Shown: piece after piece, positions 42,513-52,000 of the stretch
How positions within the stretch are numbered: position 1 is the stretch's first letter
How the letters are laid out: each line of letters opens with the position of its first letter
Origin: CBDDLD01 sp965230605
GTDB taxonomy: Bacteria > Bacteroidota > Bacteroidia > Flavobacteriales > Flavobacteriaceae
DNA length: 64,000 nt
Assembly (NCBI GenBank): GCA_965230605.1
Contig: CBDDLD010000004.1
Coordinates: forward strand, 2,418,001 to 2,482,000
Reading direction: 5' to 3'
The notes under the pieces: model-generated
Told to the model about the DNA's origin: nothing
Databases searched by the model: none
Seen by the model: only the letters and a program-made list of their open reading frames with translations
Translations under genes and position numbers: made by a program

Positions 42513-44096
42513 ATGTTCGAAATTTCGCAATTAAAAGCTAAAAAATTACCTGAATTGCAGGATATAGCAAAACAACTTAGTGTTCCAAAGTACAGGTCAC
42601 TAAAAAAGTTAGATTTAGTCTACCAGATATTAGATCATCAAGCTGCTAATCCAGATGCTATTAAGCCTGCTAAAGTTGAAGAAAATAAAGCTCCAAAACC
42701 TCAGAAACATCAAAGAAGAGCTAGGGTTCAGCACAAACAAAAAGCAAGTAATGATCAACAAGCCATAGAGTTTTCAGAATCTAAAACTGAAGACAGTAAA
42801 AAAAGTAAGAATACTGCACCAAAAGGTGGTGATGATCAACAAAAGCATCAGAATAAGCACGAGGACAAAAAACGTTCTCAGCATAACAAAGACAATAAGC
42901 AACGTAATAATAAAGACAATCAAAACAAGAATAACGGTAATAGAGATACACGCAACAGATATCGTGAACCGGATTTCGAATTTGATGCTATCATAGAAAG
43001 TGAAGGTGTTCTGGATATCATGCAAGATGGTTATGGTTTCTTAAGGTCTTCAGACTACAACTATTTAACATCTCCTGATGATATTTATGTGTCACAATCA
43101 CAAATACGGTTGTTTGGTTTAAAAACCGGAGATACGGTTCTTGGACATGTCCGCCCTCCTAAGGAAGGTGAAAAGTATTTCCCTTTAATTAAAGTAAGTA
43201 AGATTAATGGATTAGATCCTCAGGTAGTAAGAGATCGTGTTTCTTTTGAACACCTTACACCGCTTTTCCCTCAAGAGAAATTTAATATCGCTGAAAGGCA
43301 GAGTACTATATCTACAAGAATTATGGATCTTTTTGCTCCTATTGGTAAAGGGCAACGTGGTATGATTGTATCTCAACCTAAAACAGGTAAAACGATGTTA
43401 TTAAAGGATGTTGCAAATGCTATTGCGGCCAATCATCCTGAAGTATATCAAATGATATTACTTATTGATGAACGTCCTGAAGAAGTTACAGACATGCAAC
43501 GTAATGTTAGAGGTGAAGTTATTGCTTCTACCTTTGATAAAGAGGCCAGTGACCATGTTAAGATTGCTAATATTGTTTTAGAGAAAGCTAAACGATTGGT
43601 TGAATGTGGTCATGATGTTGTTATCCTATTAGATTCTATTACCAGACTGGCTAGAGCCTATAATACGGTACAACCTGCTTCGGGTAAAATATTAAGTGGT
43701 GGTGTAGATGCTAATGCATTACATAGACCAAAACGTTTCTTTGGTGCCGCTCGTAATATTGAAAATGGTGGGTCTTTAACTATAATTGCCACTGCACTGA
43801 CTGAAACAGGATCCAAAATGGATGAAGTCATCTTCGAAGAATTTAAAGGTACTGGTAATATGGAACTTCAGTTAGACAGAAAGATATCTAACCGCAGAAT
43901 ATTCCCGGCAATAGACCTAACATCATCAAGTACAAGACGGGATGATTTATTATTAGATGAGAATACGATTCAGCGTATGTGGGTGATGCGTAAATATTTA
44001 TCAGATATGAACCCGGTAGAAGCTATGGAATTCATGAACGATCGTATTAAACAAACGAGAAACAATGAAGAATTCTTGATATCAATGAATGGTTAA
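42513..44096 (+). CDS. rho: Transcription termination factor Rho
   Basis: A 527-residue hexameric RNA helicase. The N-terminal Rho_N HEAD domain (about 1-40, LKAKKLPELQDIAKQL) is followed by a long Lys/Gln/Asn-rich disordered insert (about 45-150) usual in Bacteroidota. The cold-shock-like RNA domain has GVLDIMQDGYGFLRSSDYNY. The ATPase has Walker A SQPKTGKTMLLKD, VIILLDSITRLARAYNTVQP and the R-loop segments. It ends transcription at C-rich unstructured RNA. Confidence 0.96.
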   Translation: MFEISQLKAKKLPELQDIAKQLSVPKYRSLKKLDLVYQILDHQAANPDAIKPAKVEENKAPKPQKHQRRARVQHKQKASNDQQAIEFSESKTEDSKKSKNTAPKGGDDQQKHQNKHEDKKRSQHNKDNKQRNNKDNQNKNNGNRDTRNRYREPDFEFDAIIESEGVLDIMQDGYGFLRSSDYNYLTSPDDIYVSQSQIRLFGLKTGDTVLGHVRPPKEGEKYFPLIKVSKINGLDPQVVRDRVSFEHLTPLFPQEKFNIAERQSTISTRIMDLFAPIGKGQRGMIVSQPKTGKTMLLKDVANAIAANHPEVYQMILLIDERPEEVTDMQRNVRGEVIASTFDKEASDHVKIANIVLEKAKRLVECGHDVVILLDSITRLARAYNTVQPASGKILSGGVDANALHRPKRFFGAARNIENGGSLTIIATALTETGSKMDEVIFEEFKGTGNMELQLDRKISNRRIFPAIDLTSSSTRRDDLLLDENTIQRMWVMRKYLSDMNPVEAMEFMNDRIKQTRNNEEFLISMNG

Positions 44097-44122
44097 TCTG
44101 AAATCATACACATATTAATAAC

Positions 44123-44150
44123 AAAAGCCGCATTTAATATGCGGCTTTTT
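44123..44150 (+). terminator. Terminator after rho
   Basis: AAAAGCCGCAT (44123-44133) and ATGCGGCTTTT (44139-44149) form a perfect 11-bp stem with a 5-nt loop and T-tract. Confidence 0.82.
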
Positions 44151-44177
44151 AATTACTCAATATTTGCCCTATGAAAA

Positions 44178-44205
44178 AAGCCTTTTCAAATATTTGAAAA
44201 GGCTT
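44178..44205 (-). terminator. Terminator after rpsT
   Basis: AAGCCTTTTCAAA and TTTGAAAAGGCTT (44178-44190, 44193-44205) form a 13-bp palindrome 27 bp past the rpsT stop. Confidence 0.75.
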
Positions 44206-44231
44206 CACAATAATTTTATTGTAAATTCTTC

Positions 44232-44483
44232 TTATAGAGAAGCAACGTGTTTAGTTAACTTAGATTTTAAGTTTCCTGCTTTGTTAGCATGAATTACATT
44301 CTTCTTTGCTAACTTGTCTATCATACCAATAACCGATGGTAACATCTTTTCCGCTTCTTTTGCATTCGTCAATTCACGTAACTTCTTGATAGCATTACGT
44401 GTCGTCTTGTGCTGGTATCTGTTAAGCAGACGTTTCTTTTCGTTACTTCTAATTCTTTTTAAAGCTGACTTATGATTTGCCAT
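44232..44483 (-). CDS. rpsT: 30S ribosomal protein S20
   Basis: An 83-residue very basic helical protein: NHKSALKRIRSNEKKRLLNR at the N-terminus, ALKRIRS and AKKNVIHANKAGNLKSKLT at the C-terminus are S20 signatures. It binds 16S rRNA early in 30S assembly. Located just downstream of tRNA-Glu on the same strand. Confidence 0.96.
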   Translation of the reverse strand: MANHKSALKRIRSNEKKRLLNRYQHKTTRNAIKKLRELTNAKEAEKMLPSVIGMIDKLAKKNVIHANKAGNLKSKLTKHVASL

Positions 44484-44504
44484 TTCTTTTTATATAAATT
44501 TTTG

Positions 44505-44576
44505 TAGCCCGTAGGGGAATCGAACCCCTCTTACCAGGATGAAAACCTGGCGTCCTAGCCGATAGACGAACGGGCC
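44505..44576 (-). tRNA. tRNA-Glu (TTC)
   Basis: Minus strand: the acceptor GGCCCGT pairs with ACGGGCT (with a G-U end pair). The anticodon stem CCAGG/CCTGG encloses TTTTCAT (anticodon TTC). The T arm is GAGGGGTTCGATTCCCC-like, with a normal TTCGATT loop. The discriminator is A and CCA is not encoded. It stands between proS and rpsT. Confidence 0.95.
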
Positions 44577-44682
44577 ATTTTTAATTTTAAATTCTTAAAT
44601 GAACTTACAATGTTTCCATTGCGGATGCAAAAATACAACTATTTTTAAATGTTGCAACACCTTATCAATTTTTTTTAAAAAT

Positions 44683-46161
44683 TTAATACGCTTTTGCAAA
44701 AAGAACACGTCTTTTAGATGGCTTTCCGCTGTACACACATTTACCCTCTTCCTCTACACTATCGTAAGGAATACAACGTATTGTGGCTTTTGTTAGCTCT
44801 TTTATTTTTGTTTCGGTTTCTGCTGTTCCATCCCAATGCGCTGATATAAATCCTGTTTTATTTTCTAGGACAGTTTTAAAATCTTCGAAAGAATCGACCT
44901 CAGTGATATGTTCATTTCTATATTTTAAAGCTTTTTCAAACAATTCTTCTTGAATTGTATTTAATAGTTCAGCGATGTGATTTTCAATACCATCTATAGG
45001 CTCAATACTTTTACTAAGTGTATCTCTTCTTGCTAATTCAACAGTTCCATTCTCTAAATCCTTAGGGCCAATAGCAATCCTTAAAGGTACTCCTTGTAAT
45101 TCATGTTGCGCAAACTTTGCCCCTGGTCTAAATGTATCTCTGTCATCAAACTTTACAGAAACACCTCTAGCTCTCAGCAATTTGGTAATACTATCCGCCT
45201 TTTCTCTAATAGCAATACGTTGTTCATCATTTTTATATATAGGAACAATAACGACTTGTGTTGGCGCTAAATTTGGAGGTAATACTAATCCATTATCATC
45301 ACTATGCGTCATTATTAGGGCACCCATTAATCGTGTAGACACGCCCCAAGATGTTGCCCAAACATGGTCTAATTTGCCTTCATTATTAGTGAACTTAACG
45401 TCAAAGGCTTTTGCGAAATTCTGACCTAAGAAATGTGATGTCCCAGCCTGTAGTGCTTTTCCATCTTGCATTAATGCTTCAATACAATGTGTATCTACTG
45501 CTCCGGCAAAGCGCTCACTTTCAGTTTTTACGCCTTTTATTACAGGGATGGCCATGAAATCTTCAACAAATGTAGCATAGACAGAATTCATTAACTCTGT
45601 TTCTTTAACAGCCTCTTCTTCAGTAGCATGCGCTGTATGTCCTTCTTGCCATAAAAATTCTGCAGTTCTTAAAAACAAGCGTGTTCTCATTTCCCATCTC
45701 ACTACATTAGCCCACTGATTTATTAATATAGGTAAGTCTCTGTAACTTTGTATCCAACCTTTATATGTGTTCCATATAATAGCTTCGCTGGTTGGTCTTA
45801 CCACAAGTTCTTCTTCTAGTCTAGCTTCAGGATCTACACGTAGTTTTCCTGCATTATCAGGATCCGTCTGTAACCTGTAATGAGTAACTACAGCACATTC
45901 TTTGGCAAAACCCTCTGCATTTTTCTCTTCTGCTTCAAACAAACTTTTAGGTACAAATAATGGGAAATATGCATTTTGATGCCCCGTTTCTTTGAACATT
46001 CTATCTAATTCTGCTTGCATTTTCTCCCATATAGCATAACCATAGGGCTTAATAACCATACACCCTCTTACGGCTGAATTCTCAGCTAAATCGGCTTTAA
46101 CCACCAATTCATTATACCATTTTGAATAATCTTGTGCTCTACTAGTAAGATTTTTACCCAT
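44683..46161 (-). CDS. proS: Prolyl-tRNA synthetase (archaeal/eukaryotic-type, class II)
   Basis: A 492-residue synthetase of the shorter type without the bacterial editing insert. Class II motifs: ENSAVRGCMVIKPYGYAIWE (motif 1 region), TSEAIIWNTYKGWIQSYRDL and RTRLFLRTAEFLWQEGHTAH (motif 2), and GLVLPPNLAPTQVVIVPIY leading into the anticodon-binding domain; the C-terminal zinc-like domain ends RRVLFAKAY. It charges tRNA-Pro. Normal for Bacteroidota. Confidence 0.95.
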   Translation of the reverse strand: MGKNLTSRAQDYSKWYNELVVKADLAENSAVRGCMVIKPYGYAIWEKMQAELDRMFKETGHQNAYFPLFVPKSLFEAEEKNAEGFAKECAVVTHYRLQTDPDNAGKLRVDPEARLEEELVVRPTSEAIIWNTYKGWIQSYRDLPILINQWANVVRWEMRTRLFLRTAEFLWQEGHTAHATEEEAVKETELMNSVYATFVEDFMAIPVIKGVKTESERFAGAVDTHCIEALMQDGKALQAGTSHFLGQNFAKAFDVKFTNNEGKLDHVWATSWGVSTRLMGALIMTHSDDNGLVLPPNLAPTQVVIVPIYKNDEQRIAIREKADSITKLLRARGVSVKFDDRDTFRPGAKFAQHELQGVPLRIAIGPKDLENGTVELARRDTLSKSIEPIDGIENHIAELLNTIQEELFEKALKYRNEHITEVDSFEDFKTVLENKTGFISAHWDGTAETETKIKELTKATIRCIPYDSVEEEGKCVYSGKPSKRRVLFAKAY

Positions 46162-46174
46162 TTTATGTTTTTTG

Positions 46175-46189
46175 GCACAAAAATTGTGC
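46175..46189. promoter_or_regulatory. Short palindrome before proS
   Basis: GCACAAAAATTGTGC has 6-bp arms and lies 13 bp before the proS ATG (minus strand). It could be an operator or a leader hairpin. Confidence 0.3.
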
Positions 46190-46225
46190 TAATGTTAAAT
46201 AAAAAAATAGTCCAGCAAAACTAAC

Positions 46226-46233
46226 TATTTTTG
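46226..46233 (+). promoter_or_regulatory. -7 box of the W/G-rich lipoprotein gene
   Basis: TATTTTTG fits TAnnTTTG, 29 bp before the ATG at 46263. Confidence 0.45.
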
Positions 46234-46262
46234 TAATGTTCAACAATAAAATCAATAGAGAT

Positions 46263-47423
46263 ATGCAATTTAACACTACACCTAACAAAAAATTGCCATT
46301 AATTGTTGCCTTGGCCTCACTATTTGTATTAACCTCTTGTGGTACATACCAGTATGCAGGTTATGATGATGATGGTATCTATAATACAAATCAAGAAGTA
46401 CCAACTGAAGAAGTTGTTACTACAGATGATAATTCAAGCTCAAGCTACTACAAAAACTACTTTGCAGAATCTTCTGAAGAGTTAGACGCTATTATTGAAG
46501 AATCAGAAATATTTACTGATATAGACTCATATGAAGGTGATTATGAAGAAAAAGCAGAATCAGAAGAGTCAGTCACTGGTAATGCCGGATGGGGAGATGT
46601 AAGCAGTGAAATCACTATAAATTATGTCAATAATGGATGGGGCTGGAACCCATGGCTGTGGAACGGCGGCTGGGGATTAGGCTGGTATGGATACAACCCT
46701 TGGGGATGGGGTTGGGGTAACCGTTGGGGCTTTGGACCTAGATGGGGAATATGGAATGCAGGATGGGGATTCTGGGGTAATGGATGGGCTTACGGCTTCC
46801 CATATCGCGGTTATAACTTATACTATGGATTTAGAGGTCCTTACTATGGTTATAGAGACATAGGATATAATTATGGTCGTCGTGGTTTTTATGGAAGTAC
46901 ATCTCAATACTACGGAAGAAATTCTGTTGCTTATGGAAGAAATAATTTTTCTAGACGTTCTGCATCAATAGCACGATTAGGAAATTCAAGATATGACCCT
47001 GTAACAAGACGTGTTACTAGAGCAGATGGCAGTACTTTAAGAACCGGAGGTATTAGAGGTATAAATGGAACTACTAGAAAAGGTAGAATAAACTCCAATA
47101 CCAGAATACGTAATAATTCTTCTACAGGGATTAGAAACAATAATTCATCTACAAGAATTAGAACCGGAGGTATTAGAAATTCAAATGGTTCCACTAGAGG
47201 AAAAGGTAGAATAAACTCTAATACTAGAATACGTAGTAACAACTCTTCTACGAGAATTAGAAACAATAATTCTTCAAGATCAAGAATCAATAGATCTTCA
47301 CCTTCTAGAAGTAGAGGCTCCATTTCAAGACCTTCATCTAGTAGAAGCTCTGGAGTTAGGTCTTCATCGTCTAGAGGTTCTTCAAGAAGCTCAGGTTCTA
47401 GAGGAGGAAGAGGCCGCGGTTAA
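46263..47423 (+). CDS. Low-complexity lipoprotein, Trp/Gly/Tyr-rich then Arg/Ser-rich
   Basis: A 386-residue protein from the ATG at 46263 (a start at 46236 would add nine residues before the signal). Lipobox LFVLTSCGTY. An acidic segment (about 40-105) is followed by a Trp/Gly/Tyr/Asn-rich segment (about 115-230, for example WNPWLWNGGWGLGWYGYNPW). The rest is Arg/Ser/Asn-rich with imperfect repeats (NSNTRIRNNSSTG) and an RSSGSRGGRGRG end. A 120-bp tandem repeat lies in its 3' half. No enzyme motif; it looks like a sticky, intrinsically disordered surface protein. Confidence 0.7.
   Translation: MQFNTTPNKKLPLIVALASLFVLTSCGTYQYAGYDDDGIYNTNQEVPTEEVVTTDDNSSSSYYKNYFAESSEELDAIIEESEIFTDIDSYEGDYEEKAESEESVTGNAGWGDVSSEITINYVNNGWGWNPWLWNGGWGLGWYGYNPWGWGWGNRWGFGPRWGIWNAGWGFWGNGWAYGFPYRGYNLYYGFRGPYYGYRDIGYNYGRRGFYGSTSQYYGRNSVAYGRNNFSRRSASIARLGNSRYDPVTRRVTRADGSTLRTGGIRGINGTTRKGRINSNTRIRNNSSTGIRNNNSSTRIRTGGIRNSNGSTRGKGRINSNTRIRSNNSSTRIRNNNSSRSRINRSSPSRSRGSISRPSSSRSSGVRSSSSRGSSRSSGSRGGRGRG
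47035..47276 (+). repeat. 120-bp tandem duplication inside the Arg/Ser-rich region
   Basis: GAACCGGAGGTATTAGA starts at 47041 and again at 47161, exactly 120 bp apart. The following sequence (AAAGGTAGAATAAACTC, AATACCAGAATACGTA / AATACTAGAATACGTA) is also repeated with few changes, so two units are present in frame. Confidence 0.75.
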
Positions 47424-47476
47424 ATCGTATTATTTTTAGCTAAATTATTTAAACTACATACAAGTAATAAATTGAT

Positions 47477-48997
47477 ATGAAAAAGATATTCATTTTTATC
47501 ATAGGTGTTATCTCTATGCCTATACTAAATGCTCAAGACATTACCGATGCTGTTAGGTATGCACAAGACGAAATTCAAGGATCCGCTCGCTTTAGGGCTA
47601 TGGGAGGTGCTTTTGGCGCCTTAGGTGGCGATATGTCTGCCATAAATATTAACCCGGCAGGGTCGGCAATATTCAGTAACAGTCATGTATCTGTTTCTTT
47701 AGGAAATTTTAATACTGATAACGATGTGAGTTACTTTAATGGGTTTAACTCTTCATCGGACTCCAACATAGATCTTAATCAAGCTGGAGGCGTTTTTGTA
47801 TTTTACAATAACGATGCAAGCTCATCTTGGAGAAAGTTTTCAATTGGTGTCGCTTATGATAGAGTTGGTGATTTTGACAATGATTGGATTGCCGATGGTG
47901 TAAATCCAAATAATACCATTGGAGATTACTTCCTCCAATCTGCACAAGGTTTACGTCTCGATGAGATTTCTGCATTACCTGGAGAATCTATTTCTCAAGC
48001 TTATAACGAAATTGGTTCCCTCTTCGGGTTCAGAAATCAGCAAGCGTTTTTAGGGTTTGAAGGCTTTATTTTCGATCCGGTTAGTGATACTGATGATAAT
48101 ACGCAGTACACGCCAAATATCGTTGGTGGCAACTATGATCAAAGATTTGCTTTAGCATCAGCAGGATATAACGGAAAGGTTGCCTTTAATTTTGCTGGTC
48201 AATACCGTGATAACATATTCTTTGGAATTAATCTAAATTCTCATTTTATAAACTATGAGCGTTCAACCTTCATAAGAGAACTAAACTCTAATGTAGGTTC
48301 TACAATTAATCAGGTTGATTTTCAGAATAATCTACTTACTACAGGTACCGGGTTTTCATTTCAATTGGGTACTATTGCAAAGATTACAGAAGAGTTAAGA
48401 CTGGGGTTAAGTTATGCTTCACCAACATGGTATTATTTAAACGACGAAACTAGTCAATTTTTAGCGACTGCGGGAAATGATGGTGCAGGTGATTTCACAG
48501 CAGTTGTAGACCCTAGAGTGATCAATATTTTTCCTGAATATCGATTACAAACCCCTGGAAAAATCACAGGTAGTTTGGCTTATGTATTTGGTGGTAAAGG
48601 ATTATTAAGCTTCGATTACTCTATTAAAGATTTCAGTAATACAAAATTCAGACCTACTTCTGATAACTTCTTCTCTATACAAAATGACATTATAAATGAT
48701 CAATTAACGACTGCTTCTACTTATAGAATTGGAGGAGAATACAGACACAAACAGTTTAGTTTTAGAGGTGGTTATCGTTTTGAAGAAAGCCCGTATAAAG
48801 ACACAGATTTTTACGGTGACTTAACCGGTTATTCTTTTGGCTTAGGTTTTAGCTTCGGAAACACTAAATTAGATGCTTCTTTTAGTCAATCAGAACGGAC
48901 TATTAGTCATCAACTCTTTAATGTAGGTCTTACTGATGCTGCACAAATAGACACTAGACTTACTGATATCATTCTTACATTGTCCTTTAACCTGTAA
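47477..48997 (+). CDS. OMPP1/FadL/TodX family outer membrane transport protein
   Basis: A 506-residue exported beta-barrel protein (signal ends LNAQD). The early motif YAQDEIQGSARFRAMGGAFGALGGDMSAININPAG has the conserved small-residue N-terminal plug of the FadL/OMPP1 family (given here in part as GGAFGALGGDMSAININPAG). Alternating strands follow, and the last strand LTDIILTLSFNL ends in an aromatic/hydrophobic residue pattern. It imports hydrophobic compounds across the outer membrane. It follows the low-complexity lipoprotein by 53 bp and is convergent with the giant gene. Confidence 0.82.
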   Translation: MKKIFIFIIGVISMPILNAQDITDAVRYAQDEIQGSARFRAMGGAFGALGGDMSAININPAGSAIFSNSHVSVSLGNFNTDNDVSYFNGFNSSSDSNIDLNQAGGVFVFYNNDASSSWRKFSIGVAYDRVGDFDNDWIADGVNPNNTIGDYFLQSAQGLRLDEISALPGESISQAYNEIGSLFGFRNQQAFLGFEGFIFDPVSDTDDNTQYTPNIVGGNYDQRFALASAGYNGKVAFNFAGQYRDNIFFGINLNSHFINYERSTFIRELNSNVGSTINQVDFQNNLLTTGTGFSFQLGTIAKITEELRLGLSYASPTWYYLNDETSQFLATAGNDGAGDFTAVVDPRVINIFPEYRLQTPGKITGSLAYVFGGKGLLSFDYSIKDFSNTKFRPTSDNFFSIQNDIINDQLTTASTYRIGGEYRHKQFSFRGGYRFEESPYKDTDFYGDLTGYSFGLGFSFGNTKLDASFSQSERTISHQLFNVGLTDAAQIDTRLTDIILTLSFNL

Positions 48998-49019
48998 TCA
49001 TATGATATGTAGAAAAACA

Positions 49020-49050
49020 AAAACGCCTGAATGATTATTCAGGCGTTTTT
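49020..49050. terminator. Strong bidirectional terminator
   Basis: AAAACGCCTGAAT (49020-49032) and ATTCAGGCGTTTT (49037-49049) form a perfect 13-bp stem with a GATT loop, between the convergent FadL-type and giant genes. Confidence 0.88.
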
Positions 49051-49074
49051 GTTTTTTAATATTTGCTATCCATT

Positions 49075-52000
49075 CTATCGTTTCAAGGTAAAATGGGCTT
49101 TAAACTCTTTTCTTTCTCCTGTGGATGGTTCGTTGTAGAGTACTGTAAACCAGTAATCACTACTTGGCATTAAATTACCATTATACGTCCCATTCCATCC
49201 TAAGCCTGTTGGACTTAATTGTTTCAACAGTTTACCATATCGGTCAAATATATAAATTTTTGCGCTAGGTTGCGTATCTATTCCTGTGATGTTCCACCTG
49301 TCATGATTCCCATCGCCATTTGGGGTAAAATATAACGGGTAATCAATCACCAACACTTCTGTCGTTGCAATACCACACCCATTCCTGTCTCTGGCCGTTA
49401 TCACATGTTCTCCAGCTGACACCCCAGTGAATATACCACTGTCTTGCCATGGACCTCCATCTAAACTATATTCATACTCCCCAATTCCTGTAGCCACTGC
49501 TTCTATAACGTGTGGATCTGAAAAAGCTTGTGTTGTCACCGTAGCAACTAAGCTCGGCGGAGCACTCTCTATAACTTCTGCACTATCACTACTCTGACAG
49601 CCCGTTGCATTATTAGTCACCGTTACACTATACAAACCACCCTGTGATGGCGTTAGACTTGATCCTGTCTCTCCAGGTAATACCGTACCATTAAAACTCC
49701 ACTCAAAACTATAATCAGCCTCTGAGAGTCCTGTGTCTAATACCGGTACATTTATCACCTCTGTGCCATTAGTGTCCACACATAAAATATAACTGTCCTC
49801 TAAATCAAACAGTGGCAGTGGATTCACCTGTAAGGTAAGCTCAGCTACTGCAAAACATATCGATGTATCTGCTCCTGTACCATCTAAGGTGTCATTGTCC
49901 ACTCTGGCATAGATCACCTGTGGATTGGTCAGGTTCTCATATAAATTCGGTAATGGATTAACTCCTAAAGTGGCATCCTCTAAAGTCGCATAGTAGCTTA
50001 CTGTATAACTTGCAGGATCCTGTCCATCTAATACAAAACCATCCTGAGTGCTTAGATCAAACTGAGCACTGTCATTACTCGGATCTCCATCATCCTCTAC
50101 ATTATCATCACAGATCTGATATAATATCGCTACCATATCCGAGTTCGCCTCTGCGCCTTCCTGTACCTCCAGATTGAAACTCTGTGTGCTTATTGAACAT
50201 CCTGTAGTGTTATTAGTAATGGCCACAAAGATCTGTTGTGGGTTAGTGATATTTGTGTAATCACTCACTAAGGCGTTCATCAGGTTATCTGCATCGGCCT
50301 GTGTCTCATGATAGGTCACTGTAAATTCTCCCGGGTCTTGCCCATTTAGAACTTCCTCGTCCTTGGTAGTCAAATCAAAATCATAGAAGCCGTCATTGTT
50401 AACCTCACAGGCTATAAAATCTGTAACGGCTACAACATCCGGTAACGGGTTGACTCTAATGGTGAAGTTCACCAGAGTAAAACAGCCAGTAATATCATTG
50501 GTCACTCTTACATAAATGATCTGCTCCGGAGATGTTGTATTGGTATAAGCCGTTGGGTCTGGAATGGCATTCACTCCTGCCTCTGCATCATCTGGGTCCT
50601 CATAGTAAGTTGCTGTAACTCCCGTCTCGCCATTTAATATAAGTACCTCTAAGTTATCCGTGTTTACCAGATCAAACTCTTCTACACCATCGCCTGTATT
50701 GGTATCATCACACAGCTCTAGCTCCGGTAACTGATCACTTGGAGTTGGTGTTGGGTTTGGCAGTACGCGTATGGTTAATGTGGTAAAGTCCACACAGCCT
50801 GTGTCGGTATCGGTAACAACCACATAAAGCGTCTGTGGGTTGGCCGGATTACCGCCTACTGAGGTATTGGTATAGGCCATTGGGTCTGCAATCGCATTAG
50901 TCCCTGCCTGTGCATCGGCCTGAGTCTCATAGTAGCTCACCGCCCAACTTGGGTTGCCCCCTGTAATCTCATTATCTTTTACCGTTAGATCAAATTCCGT
51001 AATCTCATCCCCCGGGGATTCTCCCAGATCATCACAGAGCTCTAATGGTGTCGGTTGTACTGCCGTTGGTGGTAACTCCACACGGATAATAAATGATCCC
51101 GTGGTCACACAACCATTGCCATTACTTACCAAACGTACATAGATCGTCTGTGGGTTACTAAGGTTCGTATAGCTACCTACATTGATAATTGGGTTATTCC
51201 CTGAATCAGCATCCGCCTGAGTCACATGATAGGTCAATGTAAAATTGGCCGGGTCTTGTGTCCCTAAGATCTCTGCATCCTTGGTCGTGAGATCAAACTG
51301 TGCAAAACCATCCGCATTCGTGTCACATACCACATAGTCCTCTATATTAGTAGGAACCTCAGGGGATGGTAAGACGATAAGCTCTAAGGTGTTGGTCGTT
51401 AGACTGTAACATCCCGTTAATGTATTCTCCGATCTGACATAGATCATCTGATTGTTCGGTACGATGTTCGTATAAGCTGTTGGATTTGGAATCGCATTCA
51501 CCCCATTATTAGCATCAGCCTCGGTCTCGTGATAGGTAATCACAACGTCCAACTCGCCGTTGATGATCTCTAAGGTTCTGATCTCTAAATTAAACACCTC
51601 AAAACCATCATTGTCTATATCACAAACTTCTATTGGCGTTGGATTTGGCTCTGGGGATGGTATAGGATTGACTCTAAGGGTCACTGTAATTGTATTAACA
51701 CATCCTGTCACATCGTTAACCGCTCTAACATAGATCGTCTGTGGATTAGAAGTATTGGTATAATCACTAAAGATCGGGTTGGTGCCATTGTCTGCATCTA
51801 ACTGAGTCTCGTAATAAGTCAGGGTGATACCTGTCTGACCGTTTAAGATCTCTGCATTGGCATCCTCTAAAGTGAAGGCCTCTTGCTCATCGCCAGGATT
51901 GTTAACATCACAAAGCTCTAGCGGCATCGGTTGTACCAGCACAGGTAGTGGGTGGACTATTAGTTCTAAGGTCGTAATCTTAAAACAGCCTCCTACGGTA

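Noticed and set aside
46931..47323. 130-codon minus-strand frame with Leu/Glu repeats
   Set aside because: It is the shadow of the Arg/Ser repeats on the plus strand.
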